This document shows positions 32,289 through 40,936 of a stretch of 64,000 bases of DNA, in pieces. Position numbers and translations under genes: made by a program. Source of the stretch: Verrucomicrobiota bacterium. GTDB lineage: Bacteria > Verrucomicrobiota > Verrucomicrobiia > Opitutales > Opitutaceae. Under the pieces are notes generated by a model. That model did not search any database. It saw only the letters and a program-made list of their open reading frames with translations, and was not told the origin of the DNA. Every line of letters starts with the position of its first letter. Position 1 is the stretch's first letter. The stretch covers positions 124,001-188,000 of the forward strand of contig JAEWBF010000126.1 of NCBI GenBank assembly GCA_023391285.1. The letters are read 5' to 3'.

Positions 32289-33362
32289 CTAGTTGCGGGG
32301 GCGGCGGGGTTGGCGATCGAGGTTCGCGGCGACGTCGCGCGCGGCGACGGTTTCGACGCCGGGTTTGTTGAGGAAGCCGAGGTCGCGGAACCAGTCGAGG
32401 AAACGGTGAGACCACGTGCCGAAAGCGATGCCGCCCATGTTGGCGAGGCCGCCGGTAGCGGGCGGTTCGTCGGGACCGGGTTTGTCGCCCGGATGGCGGC
32501 CGCGAGCGTAGACGTGAAGTTCGACGTTGGGCACCCCGTCCATGTGAAGAGCGGTGAAGTATTCGTTGGCCCAAAGCGCATGGATCCAATCGCGCCAGCC
32601 GGGCGTGGCGATGAAGGACGGCGGAGTGGAGCGAGGAATGGTCGGTTTTTCGCCGCGGGCGAACGGCGTGGGGCCGGGGTAGATCAAACCAGTGAAGTCG
32701 GGGCGGGAGGAGATTTTGGCGAGCGGGTTGCCGGGCACGTCGTGCGTGCGGTCGAAGTCTTCGAATTGGATCGAAGCGTAGGCGGCGAGTTCGGCGCCGG
32801 CGGAGAAGCCGACGATGCCGATTTTGTCGGGATCGATGTTCCACTCCTTCGCGTAGGCGCGGACGAGTTTTACGGCTTGGAGGGCGTCGTTGACGCCGTC
32901 GACGCGGGGATCGTAGCCGTCGCTGCGAAGACGATTGCGAAGGATAACGGTGTTGACGCCGTGGTTGTGGAAGAAAGCGACGAAGGGAGCGGCTTCGGAG
33001 CCGACGTTGAGGGAGTTGTGTCCGCCGCCGGCGGCGAGGATCACGCACGCGCCGGTGTTGAGTTGACTGTGGCCGGGGTGGAATTCGATCGAAGGATTGT
33101 GGATGCTGACGATGGCGCCGAGGGTGACGGGGCCCCAGAATTGGTAGACCTCGGGCTCGCGGATTTTGTCCTGATTGAGCAGCGGCGAGTCGGGCGGATA
33201 GAGAGGGATGATTACGCCGCCGGCGACGATCGGTTGGGGAGCGTAAGGGGCGTCGGTTTTTGCGGCGGGCGCGGGGACGCCGAGCGGGGCGGGAAGGGGT
33301 GGGAGTGAGGCGGCGTGGACGGAGGCGGTGAAGAGAAGGGTGAGGATGAGAGGTAACTTCAT
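32289..33362 (-). CDS. Exported alpha/beta-hydrolase (BD-FAE-like esterase)
   Basis: A 357-residue alpha/beta-hydrolase with a signal peptide (about 1-18). ILAAGGGHNSLNVGSEA is the oxyanion-loop region, GFSAGAELAAYAS contains the nucleophile Ser, and the C-terminal HRFLDWFRDLGFL contains a candidate catalytic His. The arrangement resembles bifunctional feruloyl/acetyl-xylan esterases and pectin acetylesterases common in Opitutaceae. It would act on acylated plant polysaccharides outside the cytoplasm; this is inference. An Arg-rich tail follows the fold. A pyrimidine-rich tract precedes the ATG instead of a Shine-Dalgarno. Confidence 0.85.
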   Translation of the reverse strand: MKLPLILTLLFTASVHAASLPPLPAPLGVPAPAAKTDAPYAPQPIVAGGVIIPLYPPDSPLLNQDKIREPEVYQFWGPVTLGAIVSIHNPSIEFHPGHSQLNTGACVILAAGGGHNSLNVGSEAAPFVAFFHNHGVNTVILRNRLRSDGYDPRVDGVNDALQAVKLVRAYAKEWNIDPDKIGIVGFSAGAELAAYASIQFEDFDRTHDVPGNPLAKISSRPDFTGLIYPGPTPFARGEKPTIPRSTPPSFIATPGWRDWIHALWANEYFTALHMDGVPNVELHVYARGRHPGDKPGPDEPPATGGLANMGGIAFGTWSHRFLDWFRDLGFLNKPGVETVAARDVAANLDRQPRRPRN

Positions 33363-33579
33363 AGCGGATGAGACCGGAGAGACGAAGGGAAGGCGGCGAG
33401 GTTTTTAAGTTTGGTGCCCGCGGATTGGAGTTTCGTGGCCTGGAGTCGCGACTGAAGAGAAACCACGAGTGGGCACCGACGAACACGAAAAAGGGAAATC
33501 ACCCGCTCAGGGTAGTGAAGGCGAAGATCCGGAGTTCACCTCGACAGATCGCGGCGAACTGCCGAGAGCGTCGCGACGA

Positions 33580-34368
33580 CTAGATGTCGTCGATGCAGGC
33601 TTCCTCGGCGACCCAGCGGAGCTCGGTGTCCTTCATGAAATAGGTGGGCCAAGTGGCGTCGGCGGCGGTGAAGTCGATGCCGACAAAGGAGAGCAAATCC
33701 CGGACTTGGCGGTCGATGGTTTCCCACGGCGGGAACGTGAGCAGCGTATCGAGATTTTGGATGAGACCGGTGGGCTGGCGTGGTGCGGACGCGAGGACGC
33801 GCAGCATCCATTTGTGATAGGGGAAGAGGAGTTCGTTTTCCGTCAGGACGAGCCGCGCGCTAAAAAGGACGAGTTTCTGGAGGGCGAGGAAGGAAAGGTA
33901 GCGGTTTTGCTGGCGGAGCGATTCGCTGTAATACCAACGCCAGGCGAGGAGCTGGGCGGCGAAGCGTTGGAGGCGTTCGGATTTTTCCTCGACCGGGAAG
34001 CGAACGATGGCGGCGAGGAGGTTTTCGAGGCCGTCGAGGCGGGAGAACAAAATGCGATTTCCCTCGAAGGCGTAGCGGATAGGGTCGCTGCCGCGCGCGG
34101 CGACGAGTTTCAGGAAATCGAGGTCGACGTATTTGCCGTCGATATAGCCGTCGTAGGCGCAGAGTTCGCGGTTGTTGTAATGGAGGCGCCCCTCACGCTG
34201 GCGGCGTTGGTAATCGGCGGTGGAGATGACGATCGTAACGTCGACGTCCGAGTCGGGCTTGGCGAAACCGTGAGCGATCGATCCGCCGAGGATGAGAGCG
34301 AGGACGCTGGGGTCGGATTGGAACGCGGAGGTGAGGCGTTCCACGGTTTGCGCGTGGTGGGGGAACAT
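33580..34368 (-). CDS. Nucleotidyltransferase-fold protein
   Basis: A 262-residue cytosolic protein with a Pol-beta-type nucleotidyltransferase domain at the N-terminus. The active-site pattern GGSIAHGFAKPDSDVDVTIV has GGS and the DxD metal ligands, and LDFLKL supplies a probable third acidic residue. The remainder (about 100-262) is alpha-helical. Related proteins adenylylate small molecules, proteins or RNA. No partner antitoxin-like gene is adjacent, so I do not call a toxin system. ATG 34368 is preferred over TTG 34383. Confidence 0.78.
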   Translation of the reverse strand: MFPHHAQTVERLTSAFQSDPSVLALILGGSIAHGFAKPDSDVDVTIVISTADYQRRQREGRLHYNNRELCAYDGYIDGKYVDLDFLKLVAARGSDPIRYAFEGNRILFSRLDGLENLLAAIVRFPVEEKSERLQRFAAQLLAWRWYYSESLRQQNRYLSFLALQKLVLFSARLVLTENELLFPYHKWMLRVLASAPRQPTGLIQNLDTLLTFPPWETIDRQVRDLLSFVGIDFTAADATWPTYFMKDTELRWVAEEACIDDI

Positions 34369-34434
34369 GGGGTGGCTCCGCAATGCAGATGAGCGCCACG
34401 CGCGGCGATGTTGGACTCAGTCGATCAATATAAC

Positions 34435-34456
34435 GGAGGCGAAGCGGCTCGCCCTA
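34435..34456. repeat. Gene-end repeat supplying a stop codon
   Basis: GGAGGCGAAGCGGCTCGCCC then TA; the minus strand begins TAGGGCGAGCCGCTTCGCC. GGCGAAGCGGCTCGCC is itself an imperfect hairpin. The TAG ends the helical protein encoded at 34454-35404. Confidence 0.65.
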
Positions 34457-35404
34457 TCGGACGAAGCCGTAAGGGTCGACGGCTTCGGCGAGGGCGTGCA
34501 TGCGCTGCTGGATGTCGGCGGCGATGTAGCGCTCTTCGAGTCGGGTGATGACGTCGTCGACGTCGCTTTCCGAAACATAGTGCGCCTGGGCGTGCGCGCG
34601 CAGCTGGCTCCAATAGTGTTCGAGATATTGATACGCGACGTCGCCGACGAGATTGCGGGCGCGAGCGGCGTGCGTGCGAAGAAGCGCGAGGTTATCGGCG
34701 ATGAGACTGCGGACGCCGGATTCGGCGCGATTGAGTGCGGCGATGAGTTCGGAATCGATCAGCTTGATTGTGCGATCGGTCCACTCGGTTTGGCGGATGA
34801 ACGGCGGTTCAGGGAGAATGACGCAGCTGAAGAGGGCTCCGCCGGCCTGCGGGATGCGTTTGGAGACTGTCTCCATCTGATTCGCGGCGGTGTCGACGCT
34901 GACGGCGGCGAAGCGGAGCTGGGCGAGAGCGCGGATGCGGCGTTCGTAGTCCTCGTGGGAGGTTTGGATTTGGTATTGGACCGATTGCGAGGCTTCGCGG
35001 AGCTCACGTGCGAGCGCCTTGAGCTTCTCGTTGTAGGTCGGAAGGAGGAGTTCCCACGCATCGATTACGGCAAGAACGCGACGGCTCTTGCCGTAATCGG
35101 CGGAGGCCCGCTCGAGAAACGCGTGAAGCTCGCGCTGGATACGAGACTTCAACGCGTTCTCGAGCAGGTTGATTTTTCCGAGACGGCTGCGCAGGGCGGC
35201 CTGGCCGGTCAGCACGGTCTGCAGCGAAACTTGAAAGGCTTCGCGTGTGCTGCGGGTGGCGAGGAAGCCGAAGGGAGGACGAGTGGTTTCGACCTCGGTG
35301 CGCTGCGCGGCGATCTGGCCGAGCGCGTCTTCGACGGTTTTGCGACAGAGATGAAGGTAGGCTTCATCCTGCAACAAGGTGATCGTCGAATCCGGGAGTG
35401 ACAT
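34454..35404 (-). CDS. Uncharacterised alpha-helical protein
   Basis: A 316-residue cytosolic protein that I do not recognise. It is almost entirely predicted helix. Charged heptad-like stretches (KINLLENALKSRIQRELHAFLERA, YNEKLKALARELREASQSVQYQIQ, DYERRIRALAQLRFAAVS) suggest coiled coils or a helical bundle. A hydrophobic segment at about 187-200 (GGALFSCVILPEPPF) may be a turn between bundles. No cofactor or metal motif is visible. The TAG stop is a repeat edge. The upstream region contains two small hairpins but no clear promoter. Confidence 0.6.
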   Translation of the reverse strand: MSLPDSTITLLQDEAYLHLCRKTVEDALGQIAAQRTEVETTRPPFGFLATRSTREAFQVSLQTVLTGQAALRSRLGKINLLENALKSRIQRELHAFLERASADYGKSRRVLAVIDAWELLLPTYNEKLKALARELREASQSVQYQIQTSHEDYERRIRALAQLRFAAVSVDTAANQMETVSKRIPQAGGALFSCVILPEPPFIRQTEWTDRTIKLIDSELIAALNRAESGVRSLIADNLALLRTHAARARNLVGDVAYQYLEHYWSQLRAHAQAHYVSESDVDDVITRLEERYIAADIQQRMHALAEAVDPYGFVR

Positions 35405-35700
35405 GGCTGAGCTGGAGCTGGAGGAAGCAGCCGCGGAGACCGCTGGTAGCGGACGGCGAACAAGCGCTGGACGCGTGCCGACGGAGCCGGGCTGCGGGCG
35501 GTATTGTGACCTAGGGAATTGATAAGTTCCCTTGTGACAGCGATTCAGGTTTCCCCTGAGAGATGGCGGTTCGAGCGCGCTACGGACGGACGAGAATGAA
35601 GCGAGCGGAGGAGAGGCGGGCGGAGCGGCGGGGAGTTGGGGGATACGGCTGATGGTGGACAGGAAGGAAACGACGATCTATTCCCACGCGGCCGCTTAGC
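35405..35700. other. Intergenic region with two small hairpins
   Basis: No supported gene lies here. AGGGAA-TTGATAAG-TTCCCT (near 35515) and TCAGG-TTTCC-CCTGA (near 35546) form two adjacent stem-loops. In minus-strand terms they lie 110-160 bases upstream of the helical protein's start, so they could belong to its leader or promoter. The remainder up to the repeat at 35701 shows nothing I can identify. Confidence 0.4.
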
Positions 35701-35727
35701 GGCGGGGTCGGGAGACCCCGCCCTACA
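35701..35727. repeat. Gene-end repeat supplying the OppF-type ATPase stop codon
   Basis: GGCGGGGTCGGGAGACCCCG followed by CCCTACA. The minus strand reads TGTAGGGCGGGGTCTCCC and the TAG is the stop of the ABC ATPase (final residue Met). The element is nearly identical to 32259-32286. Confidence 0.75.
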
Positions 35728-36682
35728 TGGGAGGGATTTCGGAGAGGCGGATGCACGCGGCTTCGCGGGAGGGGGCGGCGGGGACGAGAGGCGGAACGAT
35801 TTCGCGGCAGCGATCGATCGCGTAGGGGCAGCGAGGGTGGAAGCGGCAGCCGGCCGGCGGATCGATCGGAGAAGGCGGATCTCCGGCGAGGATGATGCGC
35901 GGGCGGGAGGCGGTGGCGAGTGAGGGAATCGCGCTGACGAGGGAGCGAGTGTAGGGATGCGCGGGGCGATCGATCACGTCGACGGCGGGGCCGAGTTCGA
36001 CGATCTTGCCGAGATACATCACGGCGATGCGATCGGAGATGTGTTTTACGACGGAGAGGTCGTGCGCGATGAAGAGCAACGTGAGATTTCGCGCGCGAGA
36101 GAGGTCGGCGAGGAGGTTGAGAATTTGAGCTTGGATCGAGACGTCGAGAGCGGAGACCGGCTCGTCGGCGATGATGAGTTTCGGCTCGAGGGCGAGCGCG
36201 CGGGCGATGGCGATGCGCTGGCGTTGTCCGCCGGAGAACTCGTGCGGGTATTTGCGCATGAAGCGCGGGGCGAGTCCGACCTGCTCCATGAGCGCGGCGA
36301 CGCGGGCGGGGACTTGGTCACGCGGGCAGATGCGATGGACGAGGAGGGGTTCGGCGAGCGTGGCGTAAACGGTGAGGCGCGGATTGAGCGAGGCGTAAGG
36401 ATCCTGGAACACCATCTGCGCGTCGCGGCGGGCGGCGTGGAGGGTGGCGGCGTCGGCCTGCGTGAGGTTTTTTCCTTCGAGGATGACGGTGCCGGCGGTG
36501 GTCGGGACGAGTTGAAGGATGGTGCGGGCGAGGGTGGATTTGCCGCAGCCGGATTCGCCGACGAGGCCGAGGATTTCGCCGCGAGCGAGAGAAAGGGTCA
36601 CGCCATCGACGGCCTTCACCGTGCCGTGGCGAACGGGGAAGTGGGTGTGGACATCAGTGAGTTCGAGGAGAGGCGCGGACAT
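35723..36682 (-). CDS. Oligopeptide ABC transporter ATPase, OppF/DppF type
   Basis: ATP-binding subunit of a peptide-type (Opp/Dpp/nickel) ABC importer, 319 residues. Walker A GESGCGKST (about 40), Q-loop MVFQDPYASLNP, signature FSGGQRQRIAIARAL, Walker B LIIADEPVSALD and the oligopeptide C-terminal CRFHPRCPYAIDRC are all present. The last forms the cysteine cluster typical of this subfamily. It works as a heterodimer with the OppD-type subunit encoded upstream. The 121-base gap between the two carries two interspersed repeats. No permease or binding protein is adjacent. Its final codon and stop lie in a repeat. Confidence 0.92.
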   Translation of the reverse strand: MSAPLLELTDVHTHFPVRHGTVKAVDGVTLSLARGEILGLVGESGCGKSTLARTILQLVPTTAGTVILEGKNLTQADAATLHAARRDAQMVFQDPYASLNPRLTVYATLAEPLLVHRICPRDQVPARVAALMEQVGLAPRFMRKYPHEFSGGQRQRIAIARALALEPKLIIADEPVSALDVSIQAQILNLLADLSRARNLTLLFIAHDLSVVKHISDRIAVMYLGKIVELGPAVDVIDRPAHPYTRSLVSAIPSLATASRPRIILAGDPPSPIDPPAGCRFHPRCPYAIDRCREIVPPLVPAAPSREAACIRLSEIPPM

Positions 36683-36688
36683 GGAGGG

Positions 36689-36770
36689 GAACCACGAATG
36701 GACACGAATTCACACGAATGAAGTGGCGGAGAAGGTTTTTACCACGGATGGACGCGGATGCACACGGATG
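36689..36770. repeat. Two CCACGRATGGACACGRATG-type repeats
   Basis: ACCACGAATGGACACGAATT then CACACGAATG (to 36720), and ACCACGGATGGACGCGGATG then CACACGGATG (36741-36770). Internally they have a roughly 10-bp periodicity. Related copies occur at 33460, 40872 and 40937, all between genes. Here they separate two otherwise contiguous ABC ATPase genes. Confidence 0.75.
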
Positions 36771-36803
36771 TGGGACGTAGATTCGGTTTCATCCGTGATG
36801 AGA

Positions 36804-37778
36804 TTAGATTTCGCCGAGTTGGGCGCGGAGGCAGGCGTGGGCGTGACGCGGTGCGGTTTCGAGGAGTTGGACGGGGGTGTTGAAGCATTTGTCGGCGGCA
36901 AATTCGCAGCGGGGGGCGAAGGGGCAGCCGGGGACGGGTTTCGAAAGGTCGGGTGGAAGACCGGGGATGGTGTAGAGTGCGGCGCCTTTGGGTTGGATGG
37001 CGGGAATGGATTTTTGGAGGGCGCGCGTGTAGGGGTGGCGTGGCGAGGTGAAGAGCGTGGAAGTGTCTGCGGTCTCGACGATGCGGCCGGCATACATGAC
37101 TTGCACGCGATCGCAGAGGCCGGAGACGACGGCGAGATCGTGCGTGACGAAGATGACGGACATGCCGAGCTCGCGCTGAGTGGTTTTGATGAGTTCGAGG
37201 ATTTGGGCTTGGACGGTGACGTCGAGGGCAGTGGTGGGTTCGTCCGCGATGAGGAGCTCGGGTTGGGTGATGAGCGCCATGGCAATGACGACGCGCTGGC
37301 GCATGCCGCCGGAGAACTCGTGCGGGTATTGATGGAGGCGGCGGGCGGCGTCGTTGATGCCGACGGATTCGAGCATCGCGGTGGCGCGAGCGAGGGCGTC
37401 GCGGCGGGAGATTTTTTGGTGGATGAGGAGCGGTTCGATGAGTTGCTCGGAGATCCGCAGGTAGGGATTGAGGGACGTCATCGGGTCCTGGAAGACCATT
37501 GCGATGCGTTGGCCGCGAAGGGCGCGAGCTTGGGCGGGCGAACAATGGAGGAGGTCGATGCCATCGAACAGCGCGGTGCCGCTTTCGATGCGAGCGGGCG
37601 GTTGCGGGAGCAGGCCGAGGAGGGAGTAGCAGCTGACGGATTTGCCCGAGCCGGATTCGCCGACGATGCCGAGGGTTTCGCCGCGTTCCAGGGAGAAGCT
37701 GACCCCATCGACTGCGCGCACCACGCCCTGGCGGGTGTGGAAGGAGGTGCGGAGGTCGGTGACGGAGAGCAGTGGCAT
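36804..37778 (-). CDS. Oligopeptide ABC transporter ATPase, OppD/DppD type
   Basis: ATP-binding subunit of a peptide-type ABC importer, 324 residues. Walker A is GESGSGKSVS (about 39), the Q-loop MVFQDPMTSLNP, the signature FSGGMRQRVVIAMAL and Walker B LLIADEPTTALD. The C-terminal GCPFAPRCEFAADKC is the oligopeptide-subfamily cysteine motif. It pairs with the OppF-type subunit downstream. The translocated substrate depends on permeases and a binding protein not encoded here. Upstream (35 bases) lies a GT9 glycosyltransferase on the same strand. ATG 37778 matches the family start (MPLLSVTDL). Confidence 0.92.
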   Translation of the reverse strand: MPLLSVTDLRTSFHTRQGVVRAVDGVSFSLERGETLGIVGESGSGKSVSCYSLLGLLPQPPARIESGTALFDGIDLLHCSPAQARALRGQRIAMVFQDPMTSLNPYLRISEQLIEPLLIHQKISRRDALARATAMLESVGINDAARRLHQYPHEFSGGMRQRVVIAMALITQPELLIADEPTTALDVTVQAQILELIKTTQRELGMSVIFVTHDLAVVSGLCDRVQVMYAGRIVETADTSTLFTSPRHPYTRALQKSIPAIQPKGAALYTIPGLPPDLSKPVPGCPFAPRCEFAADKCFNTPVQLLETAPRHAHACLRAQLGEI

Positions 37779-37813
37779 GTCGGACGGGGTAAACCGCTTG
37801 CTGGCGGTCGCAG

Positions 37814-38878
37814 CTAGACGCGCGAAATCGAGGCGGAGGTGGCGAGCGTGTGCCAGGCGGTAAGGACGTCGTCGGGAGTGATGGTGGCGAGGGTGAGGTC
37901 GGGTTCGGAAGCGGACGGTTGAACGATCTTGATCGGCGCGGTGGTCGCAACGGGGGCGTAGAGATCGGCGGCGCGGTGGGCGTGGCGGGTGAAAAGGACA
38001 GCGAGCGGGCAACCCATCGCGGCGGCGGCGTGGGCGGGGCCGGTGTTGACGGAGATGAGGCTATGCGCGCGGGATTGGAGGGCGAGGAGGCGGGGGATGG
38101 GAAGCTCGTCGGTGGCGATCAGGATGCGATCGCGCGCGGACGGCAGTTGAGCGGCGATGTCTTCGGCGAGCGGGCGTTCGGACGGTGAGCCGCAAAGGAC
38201 GATGCGCGCGGAAGGAAGGGCGGAAAGCACGCTTGCGATGACGCGGGCCCAGCGGTCTTCGGGCCAGAAGTCGACGTTGGACGCGCGGCGACGATCGCCG
38301 CCCTTCATGGTTTTCTTGTTGCCGGCTTGGATGAGGACGAGCGGAGCGGAGTCGAGGCGGTGTTGAGCGAGCCAGGCGGCGCAGTCGTGATGGTCGGCGT
38401 CGGAAAGGACAGGGCGGGAGTCCGGGAGCGGGATGGAGGATGAAGCTGAGAAAGAAGAAAAGGCGGGCGGAGTGGCGCGAGCGAGACGCGCGGCTTGAGC
38501 GAGAATGTGTTCGCCCGGGTGGCGCGGAAAATCGCGGAGGGTGCAGATATGATCGCGCGGGAGGCCGGCGCGACGCAGAAGCGAGAGTGGCTTTTCGTCG
38601 GATTCGAAGACGTAGACGGGGCCGGCGGGACGCGAGCGAAGCCAGCGAACGAGCTGGTGTTGGGAGCGGTTGAACCAATAGGACGCGCGCCGGCTGGTGA
38701 GATAGAAACGTTGGGCGGCGGAAGGGACGCGTTGGAGGAGCGGTTCGGTCCAGGGGCCGGATGCGACGATGTCGCAAGGAGCGCCGTAGCGTTGATGGAG
38801 GAGCTTGAGGACGGGAATCATCAAGACCATGTCGCCGAAGGCGCCGAAGCGGATGACGAGAGGAGTGGGGGTGGTCAT
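37814..38878 (-). CDS. GT9 glycosyltransferase (heptosyltransferase family), copy 1
   Basis: Glycosyltransferase family 9 protein of 354 residues, related to ADP-heptose:LPS heptosyltransferases that build the LPS inner core on the cytoplasmic face. RFGAFGDMVLMIPVLKLL is the N-terminal GD motif with catalytic-type Asp. SLISVNTGPAHAAAAMGCPLAVLF is the C-terminal sugar-nucleotide site. It is the third gene of a same-strand run (LpxL-type acyltransferase, GT9, GT9), with only 3 bases between it and the preceding GT9. Which sugar it adds is not predictable. Confidence 0.9.
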   Translation of the reverse strand: MTTPTPLVIRFGAFGDMVLMIPVLKLLHQRYGAPCDIVASGPWTEPLLQRVPSAAQRFYLTSRRASYWFNRSQHQLVRWLRSRPAGPVYVFESDEKPLSLLRRAGLPRDHICTLRDFPRHPGEHILAQAARLARATPPAFSSFSASSSIPLPDSRPVLSDADHHDCAAWLAQHRLDSAPLVLIQAGNKKTMKGGDRRRASNVDFWPEDRWARVIASVLSALPSARIVLCGSPSERPLAEDIAAQLPSARDRILIATDELPIPRLLALQSRAHSLISVNTGPAHAAAAMGCPLAVLFTRHAHRAADLYAPVATTAPIKIVQPSASEPDLTLATITPDDVLTAWHTLATSASISRV

Positions 38879-38881
38879 GGC

Positions 38882-39883
38882 TCAGGACGACGGGAGTGCG
38901 GCGAGGTGGCGGTCGAGGGCGGATTGGACCTCGGCTACGGTGAGGCGAAGGAGCGGTTGCGGGCCGGAGAGATCGGCGGGGCGGAGGATGGTGTGAGCGG
39001 TGTCCCAGGGGTGCCAACGCCAGGGTTCGAGCGGGCCGAAGAGGGCGACGATGGGAATGTGGAACGAAGCGGCGATGTGGAGAAGGCCGGTGTCGATGCC
39101 GACGGCGAGGTCGATATGGCGGAGAAGAGAGTTGAGGTCGCGGAGCGGGAGTTCGCGGCTCCAGTCGTGGCAGTGGGCGCGAAGATCGGCGGGGAGCAGC
39201 GAGAGGATTTCGGCGTAGTGGGCGGCGTTGGACGGAGCGTCGCAGAAATGAATTTCGCAGTTCCGCTCGGCGATCAGCCAGCCGATGGTGGCGGCGAAGC
39301 GATCGACGCTCCAATCCTTCGTGGGAACGATCGACTTGGCGCAGAGGAAGACGCGATGGCGGTGCGAAGGCGGAAGCTGGGAAGCGACGCGGGCATCGAC
39401 GGCGGGGTCGCTCCAGTTTTCGTTGTGTGTATCCACAACCTGGATGCCGTCGGCGCGCAGGATATCGAGGAAACACTCGACCTCGTGCTTGTTATCCGGA
39501 TACGGCGTGCTGCGTTGGAGGAGCCAGCGGCGGCCTTCGGTCGCGAAGCCGACGCGATGCGGGATGCCGGCCAGAAGCGGGAGAATCGCGGAAGAGAAGG
39601 AGCGGCGGAGGATGTAAACGCGGTCGTAGCGGCGGGCGCGGAGCAGGCGGGCGCAGGCGAGGAGGGAGCGCGGGTAAGGAGACTTCTTCTTCGCGCGCGG
39701 GGCGAAGTAGAGGAGCTCGTTTTTGTAGGGGCAGTGCGCGAGGGTGTCGCCGGAGATCGGTTCGGCGAGGACGTCGATGACCGAATCGGGGAAGGCGCGG
39801 CGGAGATTGCGGAGAAATGGAATCGCGAGGACCGTGTCGCCGATGAAGCGATAGCGGATGACGAGGATGCGCGGTGGAGTCAT
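38882..39883 (-). CDS. GT9 glycosyltransferase (heptosyltransferase family), copy 2
   Basis: Second GT9 enzyme, 333 residues. The N-terminal motif RYRFIGDTVLAIPFLRNLR and the C-terminal AVGIDTGLLHIAASFHIPIVALFGP fit ADP-heptose:LPS heptosyltransferases. A basic patch (PRAKKKSPYPRS) may contact LPS or membrane. It lies 15 bases after the acyltransferase gene and is followed within 3 bases by another GT9, so the three are probably one transcript. The product is expected to extend the LPS core; donor and linkage are unknown. Confidence 0.9.
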   Translation of the reverse strand: MTPPRILVIRYRFIGDTVLAIPFLRNLRRAFPDSVIDVLAEPISGDTLAHCPYKNELLYFAPRAKKKSPYPRSLLACARLLRARRYDRVYILRRSFSSAILPLLAGIPHRVGFATEGRRWLLQRSTPYPDNKHEVECFLDILRADGIQVVDTHNENWSDPAVDARVASQLPPSHRHRVFLCAKSIVPTKDWSVDRFAATIGWLIAERNCEIHFCDAPSNAAHYAEILSLLPADLRAHCHDWSRELPLRDLNSLLRHIDLAVGIDTGLLHIAASFHIPIVALFGPLEPWRWHPWDTAHTILRPADLSGPQPLLRLTVAEVQSALDRHLAALPSS

Positions 39884-39898
39884 CGGTCGTCGGGCGCG

Positions 39899-40813
39899 TT
39901 ACGCGCGGTAGACGTCGGGATACTCGGGGCCGCGGGCTTTGAAGCGCTTGTGGACCCAGAGGTATTGTTCGGGCGCGCGGCGGATGTGTTCTTCGATGAG
40001 GCGATTGATCCGAACGGCGTCGGCGGAGGCGTCGGCCGTGGGAAAGTTTTCGAGCGGCGGAAGGATGGTGAGCGTGTAGCGGCCGTTGGGCTCGCGACGG
40101 GCGAAATAAGGGACGACGGGAGAGCGCGTCATTTCGGCGAGTTTGCTCGTGGCGGTGTTGGTGATCGCGGGCACGCCGAAGAACGGGAGGATTTCGCTTT
40201 GTTTGGAGCGTTTGCCCTGGTCGGGCGCATACCAGACGGCATGGCCGTTGCGGAGGGCGCGGATGAGGCCTTTGAGATCGTCGAAGTGGATGGCGGCTTT
40301 GACGAGGCGCTCGCGTTGCGCGCGCATTTCGGCGGCGATGACGGGATTGTTGGGATCGCGGTAGAGCACGCTGAGGTCGAAGCGCTCGTTCATCATGCGC
40401 GCGCAAAGTTCGAGCGTGGTGAAGTGAGCGGTGAGGAGGATCGCGCCGCGGCCCTCGGCGATGGCGCGATCGAGATGTTCGTGGCCGACGATGGTGTGGG
40501 GTGGAAGTTCGGCGGCGCTGGACCACCAACCGGCGCAGGTTTCGAACAGGCCGAGGGCGAGCGAGTGATAGTGAGCGCGAGCGAGAGCGCGGATCTCGGC
40601 GGGAGACTTTTCGGGGAAGCAGAGACGGAGGTTGACGAGCGTGACGTGGCGGCGGACGGGGACCACGTAGTAAACGAACGAGCCGAGAAGCCGGGCGAGC
40701 GCGCGTTGCGCGGACCATGGCAGGCGATTGGCGAGGCGGAATCCGGCGAGGCCGATCCACATGGGCCAATGTTGGGGGAGCCAGAGGCGGCGTTTCTCGC
40801 TGGCGCGGCTCAT
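39899..40813 (-). CDS. LpxL/HtrB-family lipid A acyltransferase
   Basis: Late lipid A (lysophospholipid-type) acyltransferase, 304 residues. The hallmark HxxxxE motif occurs in LLTAHFTTLELCARMM. Family blocks WYAPDQGKRSKQSEILPFFGVPA and SPVVPYFARREPNGRYTLTI follow, and EEHIRRAPEQYLWVHKRFK ends the domain. An N-terminal hydrophobic segment (about 17-55) anchors it to the inner membrane. It would add a secondary acyl chain to lipid A. First gene of a run with two GT9 enzymes. ATG 40813 fits the family; a pyrimidine-rich tract precedes it. Confidence 0.9.
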   Translation of the reverse strand: MSRASEKRRLWLPQHWPMWIGLAGFRLANRLPWSAQRALARLLGSFVYYVVPVRRHVTLVNLRLCFPEKSPAEIRALARAHYHSLALGLFETCAGWWSSAAELPPHTIVGHEHLDRAIAEGRGAILLTAHFTTLELCARMMNERFDLSVLYRDPNNPVIAAEMRAQRERLVKAAIHFDDLKGLIRALRNGHAVWYAPDQGKRSKQSEILPFFGVPAITNTATSKLAEMTRSPVVPYFARREPNGRYTLTILPPLENFPTADASADAVRINRLIEEHIRRAPEQYLWVHKRFKARGPEYPDVYRA

Positions 40814-40871
40814 GGGAGACGAGAGATCCGGATCATCAGCTGCGAATCGAGCCGCGAGGCGCTGCAATCTT

Positions 40872-40904
40872 TAACCGCGGATGGACACCGATGGACACGG
40901 ATGC
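40872..40904. repeat. CCGCGGATGGACACCGATGG repeat
   Basis: ACCGCGGATGGACACCGATG followed by GACACGGATGCGG, same family as 36689-36770. It lies just upstream of the lipid A acyltransferase start. Confidence 0.7.
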
Positions 40905-40936
40905 GGAACGGGTCGAGTAGGATGCCCAATGATGCG

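Noticed and set aside
33580..34368. Nucleotidyltransferase as part of a toxin-antitoxin (MNT/HEPN) system
   Set aside because: No adjacent HEPN-type or antitoxin-sized gene is present; the neighbour is a 316-residue helical protein with no Rx4-6H signature.
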